Of a stretch of 64,000 nucleotides of DNA, positions 56,846 to 64,000 are shown in pieces. The position numbers were made by a program, and so were the translations under genes. The number at the start of each line of letters is the position of its first letter. Position 1 is the stretch's first letter. The notes below the pieces were generated by a model. That model was not told the origin of the DNA and made no database searches. It was given only the letters and a program-made list of their open reading frames with translations. Location of the stretch: contig NZ_POUT01000009.1 of NCBI RefSeq assembly GCF_002890915.1, positions 124,001-188,000 of the forward strand, given 5' to 3'. This DNA is from Stutzerimonas stutzeri (GTDB lineage Bacteria; Pseudomonadota; Gammaproteobacteria; Pseudomonadales; Pseudomonadaceae).

Positions 56846-57598
56846 TTAACTATCGTCCCGCTGACGGATGTATTCCGCCAGCAGCTTCTGTTCTTCTCCA
56901 GAAAGCGAGCGGCTATCCAGAAGATCGGCCCTGCGCTCCCAGGTCCTTCCAAGGGACTGCTGCAAGCGCCAGCGCCGGATGTGTTCATGGTTGCCGCTAA
57001 GCAGCACCTCAGGAACACATTTATCCGCATACACTTCCGGTCGCGTGTAATGCGGGCAGTCGAGCAGGCCGTCGGTAAACGAATCCTCCTCGGCGGAATC
57101 AGCATGACCCAGAGCACCCGGAAGCAACCTGGTCACGGCATCGATCAGCACCATCGCCGGCAGCTCGCCACCGGACAATACGTAGTCGCCGATCGACCAT
57201 TCCTCATCCACGTGCGCCTCGATGAAGCGCTCGTCGATACCTTCGTAGCGGCCAGCAATGAGGATCAGCGCCTCCTCCTTCGCCAGCTCGCGAACGCCAG
57301 CCTGTTTCAGCTGACGCCCTTGCGGCGACAGGTAGATCACCTTCGCCGTCTCGCCAGCGGCCCGCTTGGCATCGGCCAGCGCGCGCTCCAGCGGTTCGAT
57401 CTTCATCACCATGCCGGGACCTCCGCCGAACGGGCGGTCGTCCACCGTCTGGTGACGGTCTTCGGTGTAGCTCCTGGGATTCCAGCAATTGAGCTGCAAC
57501 AACCCCTGCTTCACGGCACGACTGGTAATCCCGAAGTCGCGTATCGCCGCGAACATCTCCGGGAAGAGACTGATGACTTCAACACGCAAAGCGGCCAT
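56846..57598 (-). CDS. trmD: tRNA (guanine-N1)-methyltransferase
   Basis: A 250-residue SPOUT-class enzyme methylating G37 next to the anticodon and preventing frameshifting. The trefoil-knot SAM site is seen in [29 protein letters not shown] and [16 protein letters not shown], and the catalytic aspartate lies in [27 protein letters not shown] 57598 ([16 protein letters not shown]) gives the usual N-terminus; an in-frame ATG at 57616 overlaps the rimM end by 14 bp. The gene is 4 bp after the rimM stop. Confidence 0.97.
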   Translation of the reverse strand: MAALRVEVISLFPEMFAAIRDFGITSRAVKQGLLQLNCWNPRSYTEDRHQTVDDRPFGGGPGMVMKIEPLERALADAKRAAGETAKVIYLSPQGRQLKQAGVRELAKEEALILIAGRYEGIDERFIEAHVDEEWSIGDYVLSGGELPAMVLIDAVTRLLPGALGHADSAEEDSFTDGLLDCPHYTRPEVYADKCVPEVLLSGNHEHIRRWRLQQSLGRTWERRADLLDSRSLSGEEQKLLAEYIRQRDDS

Positions 57599-57602
57599 GC
57601 CG

Positions 57603-58139
57603 TCAGAAATCCGCATCCCAATCGACCTGCATCTCGCCTGCGTCCAGATCGATCTTCAATACGCATTGATCGGTGTAAGGCAGCAGTCGCTCACGATCGT
57701 CCAGGCTTCCAGCGCAGGGCTTGACCACCAGGACGTCGTTGGCTCCGGTTTCCAGCAGGTGGTCGACCTGGCCGAGCAGTTGCGCGGATTGGTTGATCAC
57801 CTTCAAACCCTGGAGCTGATACCAGTAGTACTCACCGTCGACCAAGGCGGGCAGATCGCTACGCGGGACGCAGATATCGAAGTCGGCGTAGGTACGCGCC
57901 ACTTCGCGATCATTCAAGCCCCTGAGCGTTGCCACCAGGATCTTGCCCTGGAGGCGCCCCTTGACCAACTCGACCTGCTTGACCTCGTCGCCTCGCCTCA
58001 GCGTCCAGCGGCGATAATCCAGCAGATTGTCGATCGGATCGGTAAAGGAATAGACCTTCACGTCACCGCGCACGCCATGCACCGAAACGATCTTGCCGAT
58101 GACGATCAGCTCATCGACCGGAGCAGAGGCTGCGTTCAT
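57603..58139 (-). CDS. rimM: 16S rRNA processing factor RimM
   Basis: A 178-residue protein that binds ribosomal protein S19 during assembly of the 30S head. The RimM domain is at [24 protein letters not shown], and the PRC-barrel follows in [16 protein letters not shown] and [11 protein letters not shown]. It lies 5 bp after rpsP and 4 bp before trmD, the conserved operon order. Confidence 0.97.
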   Translation of the reverse strand: MNAASAPVDELIVIGKIVSVHGVRGDVKVYSFTDPIDNLLDYRRWTLRRGDEVKQVELVKGRLQGKILVATLRGLNDREVARTYADFDICVPRSDLPALVDGEYYWYQLQGLKVINQSAQLLGQVDHLLETGANDVLVVKPCAGSLDDRERLLPYTDQCVLKIDLDAGEMQVDWDADF

Positions 58140-58144
58140 GCGAT

Positions 58145-58396
58145 TCAGGCAGCAGCCTTGGCAGCTTCCTTCAGCAGCTGAGCAACGCGCTCAGACGGCT
58201 GTGCACCCTGGCTCAGCCAATAGGCAGCGCGCTCCTGGTTGACGGAGAGCTTCACTTCCGCACCGGTGGCGATCGGATTGAAGAAACCGATGCGCTCGAC
58301 GAAGCGACCATCACGCGCATTGCGGCTGTTGGTCACGGTCAGGTGGTAGAAAGGGCGCTTCTTGGAGCCGCCACGGGCGAGACGAATAGTTACCAT
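58145..58396 (-). CDS. rpsP: 30S ribosomal protein S16
   Basis: An 83-residue ribosomal protein. [19 protein letters not shown] and [14 protein letters not shown] are the S16 hallmark segments. It is the first gene of the operon rpsP-rimM-trmD-rplS, transcribed leftward from the promoter at 58471-58499. Confidence 0.98.
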   Translation of the reverse strand: MVTIRLARGGSKKRPFYHLTVTNSRNARDGRFVERIGFFNPIATGAEVKLSVNQERAAYWLSQGAQPSERVAQLLKEAAKAAA

Positions 58397-58470
58397 GTGA
58401 ACATCGTTCCTGTAGTCGGTGCTAACTTAAGGCACACACTTAAAATGGGCCTGGGCCCGAAAGGCCGCGC

Positions 58471-58499
58471 ATTTTACGAGTAAAAGAGGAAGGCTGCAA
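58471..58499 (-). promoter_or_regulatory. Sigma-70 promoter of the rpsP operon
   Basis: On the minus strand TTGCAG (58494-58499) and TAAAAT (58471-58476) are separated by 17 bp, a good housekeeping promoter about 75 bp before the rpsP ATG. The -35 hexamer lies in the arm of a GCAAGC-family repeat. Confidence 0.7.
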
Positions 58500-58583
58500 G
58501 CTGGAAGCGAATCAGGGTCCGAGCGGACAACGAAGCGCCACCAAGCGCTTGTCCGCTCTTTCTTGAAGCTTACGACTTGCAGC
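58493..58583. repeat. Inverted pair of GCTGCAAGC arms between ffh and rpsP
   Basis: GCTGCAAGCTGGAAGC at 58493 is opposed by GAAGCTTACGACTTGCAGC ending at 58583. Between them GAGCGGACA (58521-58529) pairs with TGTCCGCTC (58550-58558) to form a hairpin. It may end ffh transcription, although no T-run follows in the ffh direction. Confidence 0.7.
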
Positions 58584-58597
58584 CTGAGGCCGTTTTT

Positions 58598-59974
58598 CTA
58601 GAACTTCGGCATCCCGCCGCCCGGGAACATGCCGCCCATGCCGCGCATCATCCTGGCCATGCCGCCCTTGCCGGTGACTTTCTTCATCATCTTCTGCATC
58701 TGCTTGTGCTGCTTGATCAGCCGGCCGATGTCCTGCACCTGGGTGCCGGAACCCATGGCGATGCGGCGCTTGCGCGAGCCGCTGATGATGTCCGGGTTGC
58801 GTCGCTCGGCCGGGGTCATCGAGTTGATGATGGCTTCCATCTGCTTGAACTGCTTCTCCGCCGCGCCCTGGGCATGCCCCATCTGCGACAGGTTGACCCC
58901 GCCGATGGACGGCAGCTTGTCCATCAGCCCGCCGAGGCCGCCCATGTTCTTCATCTGCTGCAACTGGTCGCGGAAGTCCTCGAGATCGAAGCCCTTGCCC
59001 TTCTTCAGCTTCTTGGTGAGCTTCTCGGCCTTCTCGCGGTCGAGGGTCTGCTCGGCCTGTTCGATCAGGCTCAGCACGTCGCCCATGCCGAGGATGCGCG
59101 AGGCGATCCGGTCCGGGTGGAAGGGCTCCAGCGCGTCGCTCTTCTCGCCCATGCCGAGGAACTTGATCGGCTTGCCGGTGACATGGCGCACCGACAGCGC
59201 GGCACCGCCACGGGCATCGCCATCGACCTTGGTCAGCACCACGCCGGTCAGCGGCAGCGCCTCGCCGAACGCGCGGGCGGTGTTGGCGGCATCCTGGCCG
59301 GTCATGGCATCGACCACGAACAGTGTCTCGACAGGCTTGATCGCCGCATGCACGGCCTGGATCTCGGCCATCATCTCGGCATCGATGGCCAGGCGACCGG
59401 CGGTATCGACCAGCACCACGTCGATGAATTTCAGCTTGGCCTCGCGGATCGCTGCCTGGGCGATCTCCACCGGCTGCTGGCTGATGTCCGAAGGGAAGAA
59501 GGTCACCCCCACTTCAGCGGCCAGGGTTTCCAGCTGCTTGATCGCCGCCGGGCGATAAACGTCGGCGGAGACCACCAACACCGTTTTTTTCTTGCGCTCC
59601 TTGAGGAAGCGCGCCAGCTTGCCGACCGTGGTGGTCTTGCCCGCACCCTGCAAGCCGGCCATGAGCACCACCGCCGGCGGCGCGGCATTCAGCGCGAGGT
59701 CCTCGTTGGCCGCCCCCATCAATTCTTCCAGCTCGGCGCGCACGATCTTCACGAACGCCTGGCCAGGCGTCAGGCTCTTCGAGACCTCGGTGCCGACGGC
59801 GCGCTCCTTGACCCTGTTGACAAACTCCTTGACCACCGGCAGCGCGACATCGGCCTCGAGCAGGGCCATTCGCACCTCGCGCAGGGTGTCCTTGATGTTG
59901 TCCTCGGTCAGCTTGGCCTTGCCGGTGACATGGCGAAGCGTTTGTGAGAGGCGATCGGTTAGGTTTTCGAACAT
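58598..59974 (-). CDS. ffh: Signal recognition particle protein Ffh
   Basis: A 458-residue SRP54 GTPase. The N domain starts at MFENLTDRLSQTLRHVTGKAK; the G domain holds GLQGAGKTTTVGKLA, DTAGRLAIDAEMM and TKVDGDARGG; the methionine-rich M domain begins near GLGGLMDKLPSIGG and ends with MMRGMGGMFPGGGMPKF. It binds 4.5S RNA and signal peptides of nascent membrane proteins and docks with FtsY. The ATG at 59974 is the family start; a TATAAT -10 element is visible at 60009-60014 on the minus strand, about 35 bp upstream. No 4.5S RNA gene was seen in the window. Confidence 0.98.
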   Translation of the reverse strand: MFENLTDRLSQTLRHVTGKAKLTEDNIKDTLREVRMALLEADVALPVVKEFVNRVKERAVGTEVSKSLTPGQAFVKIVRAELEELMGAANEDLALNAAPPAVVLMAGLQGAGKTTTVGKLARFLKERKKKTVLVVSADVYRPAAIKQLETLAAEVGVTFFPSDISQQPVEIAQAAIREAKLKFIDVVLVDTAGRLAIDAEMMAEIQAVHAAIKPVETLFVVDAMTGQDAANTARAFGEALPLTGVVLTKVDGDARGGAALSVRHVTGKPIKFLGMGEKSDALEPFHPDRIASRILGMGDVLSLIEQAEQTLDREKAEKLTKKLKKGKGFDLEDFRDQLQQMKNMGGLGGLMDKLPSIGGVNLSQMGHAQGAAEKQFKQMEAIINSMTPAERRNPDIISGSRKRRIAMGSGTQVQDIGRLIKQHKQMQKMMKKVTGKGGMARMMRGMGGMFPGGGMPKF

Positions 59975-60210
59975 GAGCCATTCCACGCTGGATGTGCTGA
60001 AGGGCGCGATTATAGAAGGTGGACGGGCCAGGCCGGTACCCCGCCGGCAATGCTTTTCGTCCAGCAAGCACGGCCTCGTCACATCCGCCCCGGAAGGCGA
60101 CCGGGCCGGGGCGAAGTGTCGCAAGTAGGCGAAACAGACCCCAGCAGCCGCTTTTGCGGCTCCAGTCTTTGTGCCACACTCACGGCCTTTCGAGCTCGTT
60201 ACCAGAACTT

Positions 60211-61011
60211 ATGCACCCTCTGTTACCCAGCCTTGCCGCCGCCGCCCTCTACGCCGGCGTCACGGGTTACCAAAGTTTGCGTCTGGCGCAACGCGCCGTG
60301 CCGGACAAACGCCTGCTGCTCGTCATCGGCGTACTCGCGCTGCTCGCCCACAGTTTCAGCCTCTTCATCCAGCTGCTGTCGCCAAGCGGCCTGCATCTCG
60401 ACTTCTTCACCGCCTCCAGCCTGATCGCCGCCGCAGTCATCCTGCTGATCCTCCTGGCGCTGTACCGGATGCCAGTGGAGAACCTGTTGCTGCTGCTGTT
60501 CCCGCTGGGCTGCCTGACCGTACTCTTCGCCCAGTTCGCGCCCTCCGGCACGGCGCCGGCGATCGCCGAAGCACCCGGCATACTCGCGCACATCCTGTTG
60601 TCGATCCTGGCCTACGGCATGTTGACCATCGCCGTGTTCCAGGCCCTGCTGCTGCTGCTGCAGGACCACCACCTCAAGCACAAGCATCCCTCGGGCCTGA
60701 TCCGCAACTTCCCGCCACTGCAGACCATGGAAAGCCTGCTGTTCGGCTTCCTCTGGGCCGGCTGGATACTGCTGTCCGCCTCGCTGCTCTCGGGCTGGCT
60801 GTTTCTCGATGACCTTTTCGCCCAGCATCTGGTCCACAAGACGCTGCTTTCGGTCATCGCCTGGGTCGTCTTCGGCCTGCTGCTGTGGGGACGGCACCAG
60901 CTCGGCTGGCGTGGCTACAAGGCCATCCGTTGGACGCTGGCCGGTTTCTGCCTGCTGATGCTGGCGTATTTCGGCAGCAAGCTGGTCCGCGAATTCATCC
61001 TGCACATCTGA
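60211..61011 (+). CDS. CcsA/YpjD-like cytochrome c assembly-family membrane protein
   Basis: A 266-residue protein with about eight hydrophobic helices (LLLVIGVLALLAHSFSLFIQL, LIAAAVILLILLALY and others). The C-terminal half contains the CcsA-type block FLWAGWILLSASLLSGWLFLDDLF, followed by the histidine of LVHKTLLSVIAWVVFGLLLWGRHQLGWRG, which resembles the haem-handling region of cytochrome c assembly proteins. The homologue in this place (between ffh and the CorC-like gene) is usually annotated as YpjD or inner membrane protein; its true role is uncertain. It is divergent from ffh and precedes the CorC-like gene by 17 bp. Confidence 0.82.
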   Translation: MHPLLPSLAAAALYAGVTGYQSLRLAQRAVPDKRLLLVIGVLALLAHSFSLFIQLLSPSGLHLDFFTASSLIAAAVILLILLALYRMPVENLLLLLFPLGCLTVLFAQFAPSGTAPAIAEAPGILAHILLSILAYGMLTIAVFQALLLLLQDHHLKHKHPSGLIRNFPPLQTMESLLFGFLWAGWILLSASLLSGWLFLDDLFAQHLVHKTLLSVIAWVVFGLLLWGRHQLGWRGYKAIRWTLAGFCLLMLAYFGSKLVREFILHI

Positions 61012-61028
61012 CCCGAACAGGCTCACTC

Positions 61029-62315
61029 GTGGAAAATCTACATCCCGGCTTTCTGGTCGGACTGCTGGTCTTTCTGCTGTTGTGCTCGGCGTTCTTCTCC
61101 AGTTCCGAGACCGGCATGCTCAGCCTCAACCGCTATCGCCTGCGCCACCAGGCCAAGGAAGGGCATCGGGCCGCGCGACGCGCCAGCGAGCTGCTGGCCC
61201 ACCCGGATCGCCTGCTGGGCACCATCCTGCTCGGCAACAACTTCGTCAACATCCTCGCCTCCTCCATCGCCACCGTGCTGGCCATGCAACTGTGGGGCGA
61301 GGCGGGCATCGCCATCGCCACCATCGGCCTGACGGTGATCCTGCTGATCTTCGGCGAGATCACGCCCAAGACCCTCGCGGCGCTGCGCCCGGAGATCGTC
61401 GCCTATCCGGTCAGCCTGCCATTGAAGCTGCTGCAGAAGGTTCTTTATCCGCTGGTCGCCCTGCTCAGCTGGGTGAGCAACGGCCTGCTCAGGCTGCTGG
61501 GCCTCGATCTCTCCAACAAGGGCAGCGACAGCCTTTCCACCGAGGAGCTGCGCAGCGTGGTACGCGAATCCGGCAGCGACCTGCCGCTGAACCGCCAGAG
61601 CATGCTGCTGGGCATTCTCGACCTCGAGCGCGTCACGGTCGACGACATCATGATTCCGCGCAACGAGGTCACCGGCATCGACCTCGACGACGACCTGGAA
61701 TCGATCGTCAGCCAGCTGCGCACCACCCCTCACACGCGCCTGCCGGTGTTCCGCAACGACATCAACCAGATCGAGGGCATCGTCCACATGCGACAGATCG
61801 CCCGCCTGCTCAGCCACGATCAGCTGACCAAGGACAGCCTGCTCGAGGCCTGCAGCGCCCCCTACTTCGTGCCGGAAAACACGCCGCTCTCCACCCAGCT
61901 GCTGAATTTCCAGAAGCAGAAGCGCCGGATCGGCATCGTCGTCGACGAATACGGCGACGTGCGCGGCGTCGTCACGCTGGAAGACATCCTCGAGGAGATC
62001 GTCGGTGAATTCAGCAACCAGGACGCCCTGCGCAGCCCGGACATTCACCCGCAGGACGACGGCACGCTGGTCATCGATGGCGCCGCCTACATTCGCGAAG
62101 TGAACCGCGCACTGGGCTGGAAACTGCCCTGCGACGGCCCGAAGACCCTCAACGGCCTGATCACCGAGGCGCTGGAGCATATTCCCGACAGCGGCATCTG
62201 CCTGCAGATCGGCGACTACCGCCTGGAGATCCTCCAGGCGGCCGACAATCGCGTTAAGAGCGTGCGTGCCTGGACCATCGGCGACACCCGGACGGACGAA
62301 CGGGAAGCGGAGTGA
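61029..62315 (+). CDS. CNNM/HlyC-CorC-family membrane protein with CBS pair
   Basis: A 428-residue protein. The DUF21 membrane domain at the N-terminus has GFLVGLLVFLLLCSAFFSSSETGMLSLNRYRL and GEITPKTLAAL (cores AFFSSSETGM and FGEITPKT), then two CBS domains begin at VDDIMIPRNEVTGIDLDDDLE and a CorC_HlyC domain closes the protein near DGTLVIDGAAYIREVN. The family is linked to magnesium or cobalt efflux and metal homeostasis. The GTG at 61029 gives VENLHPGFL and fits the family. It is probably cotranscribed with the CcsA-like gene. Confidence 0.9.
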   Translation: MENLHPGFLVGLLVFLLLCSAFFSSSETGMLSLNRYRLRHQAKEGHRAARRASELLAHPDRLLGTILLGNNFVNILASSIATVLAMQLWGEAGIAIATIGLTVILLIFGEITPKTLAALRPEIVAYPVSLPLKLLQKVLYPLVALLSWVSNGLLRLLGLDLSNKGSDSLSTEELRSVVRESGSDLPLNRQSMLLGILDLERVTVDDIMIPRNEVTGIDLDDDLESIVSQLRTTPHTRLPVFRNDINQIEGIVHMRQIARLLSHDQLTKDSLLEACSAPYFVPENTPLSTQLLNFQKQKRRIGIVVDEYGDVRGVVTLEDILEEIVGEFSNQDALRSPDIHPQDDGTLVIDGAAYIREVNRALGWKLPCDGPKTLNGLITEALEHIPDSGICLQIGDYRLEILQAADNRVKSVRAWTIGDTRTDEREAE

Positions 62316-62349
62316 CGGGAGCCGGCATGACCGCCGACTCCCCCCCCGA

Positions 62350-63531
62350 TCAAAGCCGAACCTGCACCGCCCCTGCTGCCCGCAGCGCCTTCTCCCGCGC
62401 CGCTTCGATCGATACGTCCCGTGCCAGCGCCACGCCCATGCGCCGCTGCCCGCTGACGCCCGGCTTGCCGAACAGGCGCAATGCGGTATCCGGCTCGCCC
62501 AGCGCAGCGGCCAGGTTGCCGAAGCTCACCTCGCTCGACTCACCCTCCACCAGGATCACCGCCGAAGCGGCCGGGCCGAGCTGGCGAATCGCCGGGATCG
62601 GCAGGCCGAGGATCGCCCGTGCATGCAGCGCGAACTCCGACAGGTCCTGGGAAACCAGGGTCACCAGCCCGGTATCGTGCGGCCGCGGCGAGATCTCGCA
62701 GAACCACACCCGGTCGCCCTTGACGAACAGCTCGACGCCGAAGATGCCACGCCCACCCAGCGCATCGGTGACCGCCAGCGCGATCCGCCTCGCCTCCGCC
62801 ATGGCCGCCGGGGCCATGAGCTGGGGCTGCCAGGACTCCTGGTAATCGCCCTTCTCCTGGCGGTGCCCGACCGGCTCGCAAAAGCTGGTGCCGCCCGCAT
62901 GGCGCACGGTCAGCAGGGTGATTTCGTAATCGAAGTCGATGAAGCCCTCGACGATGACCCGCCCTCGGCCTGCCCGTCCACCGGCCTGGGCATAATCCCA
63001 GGCCGCCTCGACATCGGCGGCGCTGCGCAGCACCGACTGGCCCTTGCCGGAGGAGCTCATCACCGGCTTGACCAGGCACGGAAAGCCCAGCGCCTGCGTC
63101 GCGGCGCGGCATTCCTCCAGCGAATCGGCGAACCGATAGGGCGACGTCGGCAGGCCGAGCTCCTCGGCCGCCAGGCGCCGGATGCCTTCGCGGTTCATCG
63201 TCAACTGCGCCGCGCGGGCGGTGGGAATCACCGTATAGCCCTCGCCCTCCAGCTCCACCAGCGTGGCGGTGGCGATCGCCTCGATCTCCGGCACGATGCA
63301 ATGCGGCCGCTCCTGTTCGATCACCGCCCGCAGCGCGGCGCCGTCGAGCATGTCGATCACGTGGCTGCGATGCGCGACCTGCATGGCCGGCGCGTTGGCG
63401 TAGCGGTCGACGGCAATCACCTCCACGCCCAGGCGTTGCAGTTCGATGACCAGTTCCTTGCCGAGCTCGCCGCAGCCACAGAGCAGGATACGGGTGGCGC
63501 TGGCGGACAGCGGGGTGCCTATTCGTGGCAT
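62350..63531 (-). CDS. purT: Formate-dependent phosphoribosylglycinamide formyltransferase
   Basis: A 393-residue ATP-grasp enzyme that uses formate and ATP to formylate GAR in purine synthesis, an alternative to PurN. The N-terminal nucleotide-like fold is at [21 protein letters not shown], and the ATP-grasp core at [20 protein letters not shown] and [16 protein letters not shown]. Length equals the E. coli and P. aeruginosa enzymes. It converges with the CorC-like gene (34 bp gap). The ATG at 63531 gives MPRIGTPLS, the standard start. Confidence 0.97.
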   Translation of the reverse strand: MPRIGTPLSASATRILLCGCGELGKELVIELQRLGVEVIAVDRYANAPAMQVAHRSHVIDMLDGAALRAVIEQERPHCIVPEIEAIATATLVELEGEGYTVIPTARAAQLTMNREGIRRLAAEELGLPTSPYRFADSLEECRAATQALGFPCLVKPVMSSSGKGQSVLRSAADVEAAWDYAQAGGRAGRGRVIVEGFIDFDYEITLLTVRHAGGTSFCEPVGHRQEKGDYQESWQPQLMAPAAMAEARRIALAVTDALGGRGIFGVELFVKGDRVWFCEISPRPHDTGLVTLVSQDLSEFALHARAILGLPIPAIRQLGPAASAVILVEGESSEVSFGNLAAALGEPDTALRLFGKPGVSGQRRMGVALARDVSIEAAREKALRAAGAVQVRL

Positions 63532-63575
63532 GGGATTCCTCGTTTTCTGAAGTAAAGCCGGGCGCGCAGTACGCC

Positions 63576-63767
63576 TCACATCAGCAGGCCGCCGAGACGG
63601 GCCCGCTCGCTGCAGCGCCGCAGCACTTCGCGGCGCTCCTGGTCATCCATCAGCCCCCAGCGCCGGATCTCGTCGGCGCTGCGCTGGCAACCCACGCAGA
63701 CATCGTCCTCGTCCAGCGCACAGAGGCTGACGCAGGGCGAAGCAACCGGTTTATCCGCGGCGGTCAC
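63576..63767 (-). CDS. DUF1289 cysteine-containing small protein
   Basis: A 63-residue protein with [20 protein letters not shown], the four-cysteine DUF1289 core, which may bind an Fe-S cluster or zinc, and then the helix [20 protein letters not shown] start overlaps the stop of the upstream gene (GTGA), so translation is coupled to the gamma-carbonic-anhydrase gene. Function is unknown. It lies 44 bp before purT. Confidence 0.85.
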   Translation of the reverse strand: MTAADKPVASPCVSLCALDEDDVCVGCQRSADEIRRWGLMDDQERREVLRRCSERARLGGLLM

Positions 63768-64000
63768 TCATCGCGCTCCAGGTCACGGGCGTAGCGCTGG
63801 GCGTTGTGCACGTAATGGGCCGCACTGGCTTCGAGCATCTTCTTCTGCTCCTCGCTCAGCTCGCGCACCACCTTGCCGGGCGAGCCCACCACCAACGAGC
63901 CATCGGGAATTTCCTTGCCCTCGGCGATCAGGGTGTTGGCGCCGACGATGCAGTGCTTGCCGATCTTCGCGCCATTGAGCACCACGGCATTGATGCCGAT
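63764..64000 (-). CDS. Gamma-carbonic-anhydrase-like left-handed beta-helix protein (5' end off window)
   Basis: The last 78 residues of a hexapeptide-repeat protein. [52 protein letters not shown] (cores [19 protein letters not shown] and [14 protein letters not shown]) is the C-terminal part of the gamma-carbonic anhydrase/PaaY/CaiE group, with a helical tail. The histidine in GKHCIVGA could be a zinc ligand. The start lies beyond position 64000. Activity cannot be judged from this part. It is cotranscribed with the DUF1289 gene. Confidence 0.85.
   Translation of the reverse strand: MGINAVVLNGAKIGKHCIVGANTLIAEGKEIPDGSLVVGSPGKVVRELSEEQKKMLEASAAHYVHNAQRYARDLERDE

Noticed and set aside
55142..57724. 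A plus-strand open frame of 860 codons across dsbC, xerD, rplS and trmD
   Set aside because: It spans four well-supported minus-strand genes and a terminator; the composition is that of a shadow frame.

Overview
The window looks like chromosomal DNA of a member of the Pseudomonadaceae, most likely a Pseudomonas or Stutzerimonas (P. stutzeri group) species. The reasons are the high GC content, the intact algU-mucA-mucB-mucC-mucD regulon followed by lepA-lepB-rnc-era-recO-pdxJ, the hom/thrC-dsbC-xerD-rplS-trmD-rimM-rpsP-ffh block, and many non-ATG starts typical of the group. No rRNA, tRNA, CRISPR array, phage or complete insertion sequence was recognised. Genus and species are inferences; no search was run.

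Layout. 1-7.2 kb: the end of an AraC-type regulator, a Lon-family protease of the AsrA type, a chagasin-like protease-inhibitor lipoprotein, the tRNA wobble-uridine genes cmoA-cmoB, and a LysR regulator divergent from a DUF1127 protein. 7.3-17.7 kb, all on the minus strand: envelope stress and translation/RNA housekeeping (algU-mucABCD, lepA, lepB, a DUF4845 protein, rnc, era, recO, pdxJ). Upstream of algU are two recognisable AlgU-type promoters and then a 271-bp MITE-like palindromic element abutting nadB. 18.4-23.4 kb: nadB, the ygfX-sdhE pair, ygfZ, an HDOD protein and ung. 23.6-27.0 kb: an orphan branched-chain-type substrate-binding protein and two crotonase-fold genes, one DspI-like and one of the hydroxyisobutyryl-CoA hydrolase type. 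27.1-34.9 kb: a small secreted protein, the complete rnfABCDGE operon, nth and a small acidic PA3496-type protein. 35.1-39.7 kb: gloA, argG, motY, pyrC and rnt.

39.8-50.7 kb is the main accessory region: an apparently coordinated catabolic cluster. It has a TRAP transporter (dctP-dctQ-dctM), a crotonase-fold enzyme lacking the usual catalytic glutamates, a class III CoA-transferase, a PLP glyoxylate-type aminotransferase, a 999-residue FAD plus Fe-S D-2-hydroxyacid-dehydrogenase-like protein, a GlcG/HbpS-like protein and a GntR/FCD regulator. Each of its three probable control regions carries a palindrome centred on or containing GAATTC, which suggests one regulon. The substrate is unknown. 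This is the best candidate for an undescribed pathway here.

50.9-64 kb is core again: thrC, hom, a GFA-family protein, dsbC, xerD, the rpsP-rimM-trmD-rplS operon, ffh, a CcsA-like membrane protein, a CorC/CNNM-like protein, purT, a DUF1289 protein and the end of a gamma-carbonic-anhydrase-like gene. The intergenic spaces hold several repeat families: paired inverted GCAAGC/GCTTC arms, 80-100-bp palindromes with GTAGG ends, and a duplicated 100-bp unit around a CAAGCTT tandem. Some sit at the joints between blocks that are far apart in P. aeruginosa PAO1.
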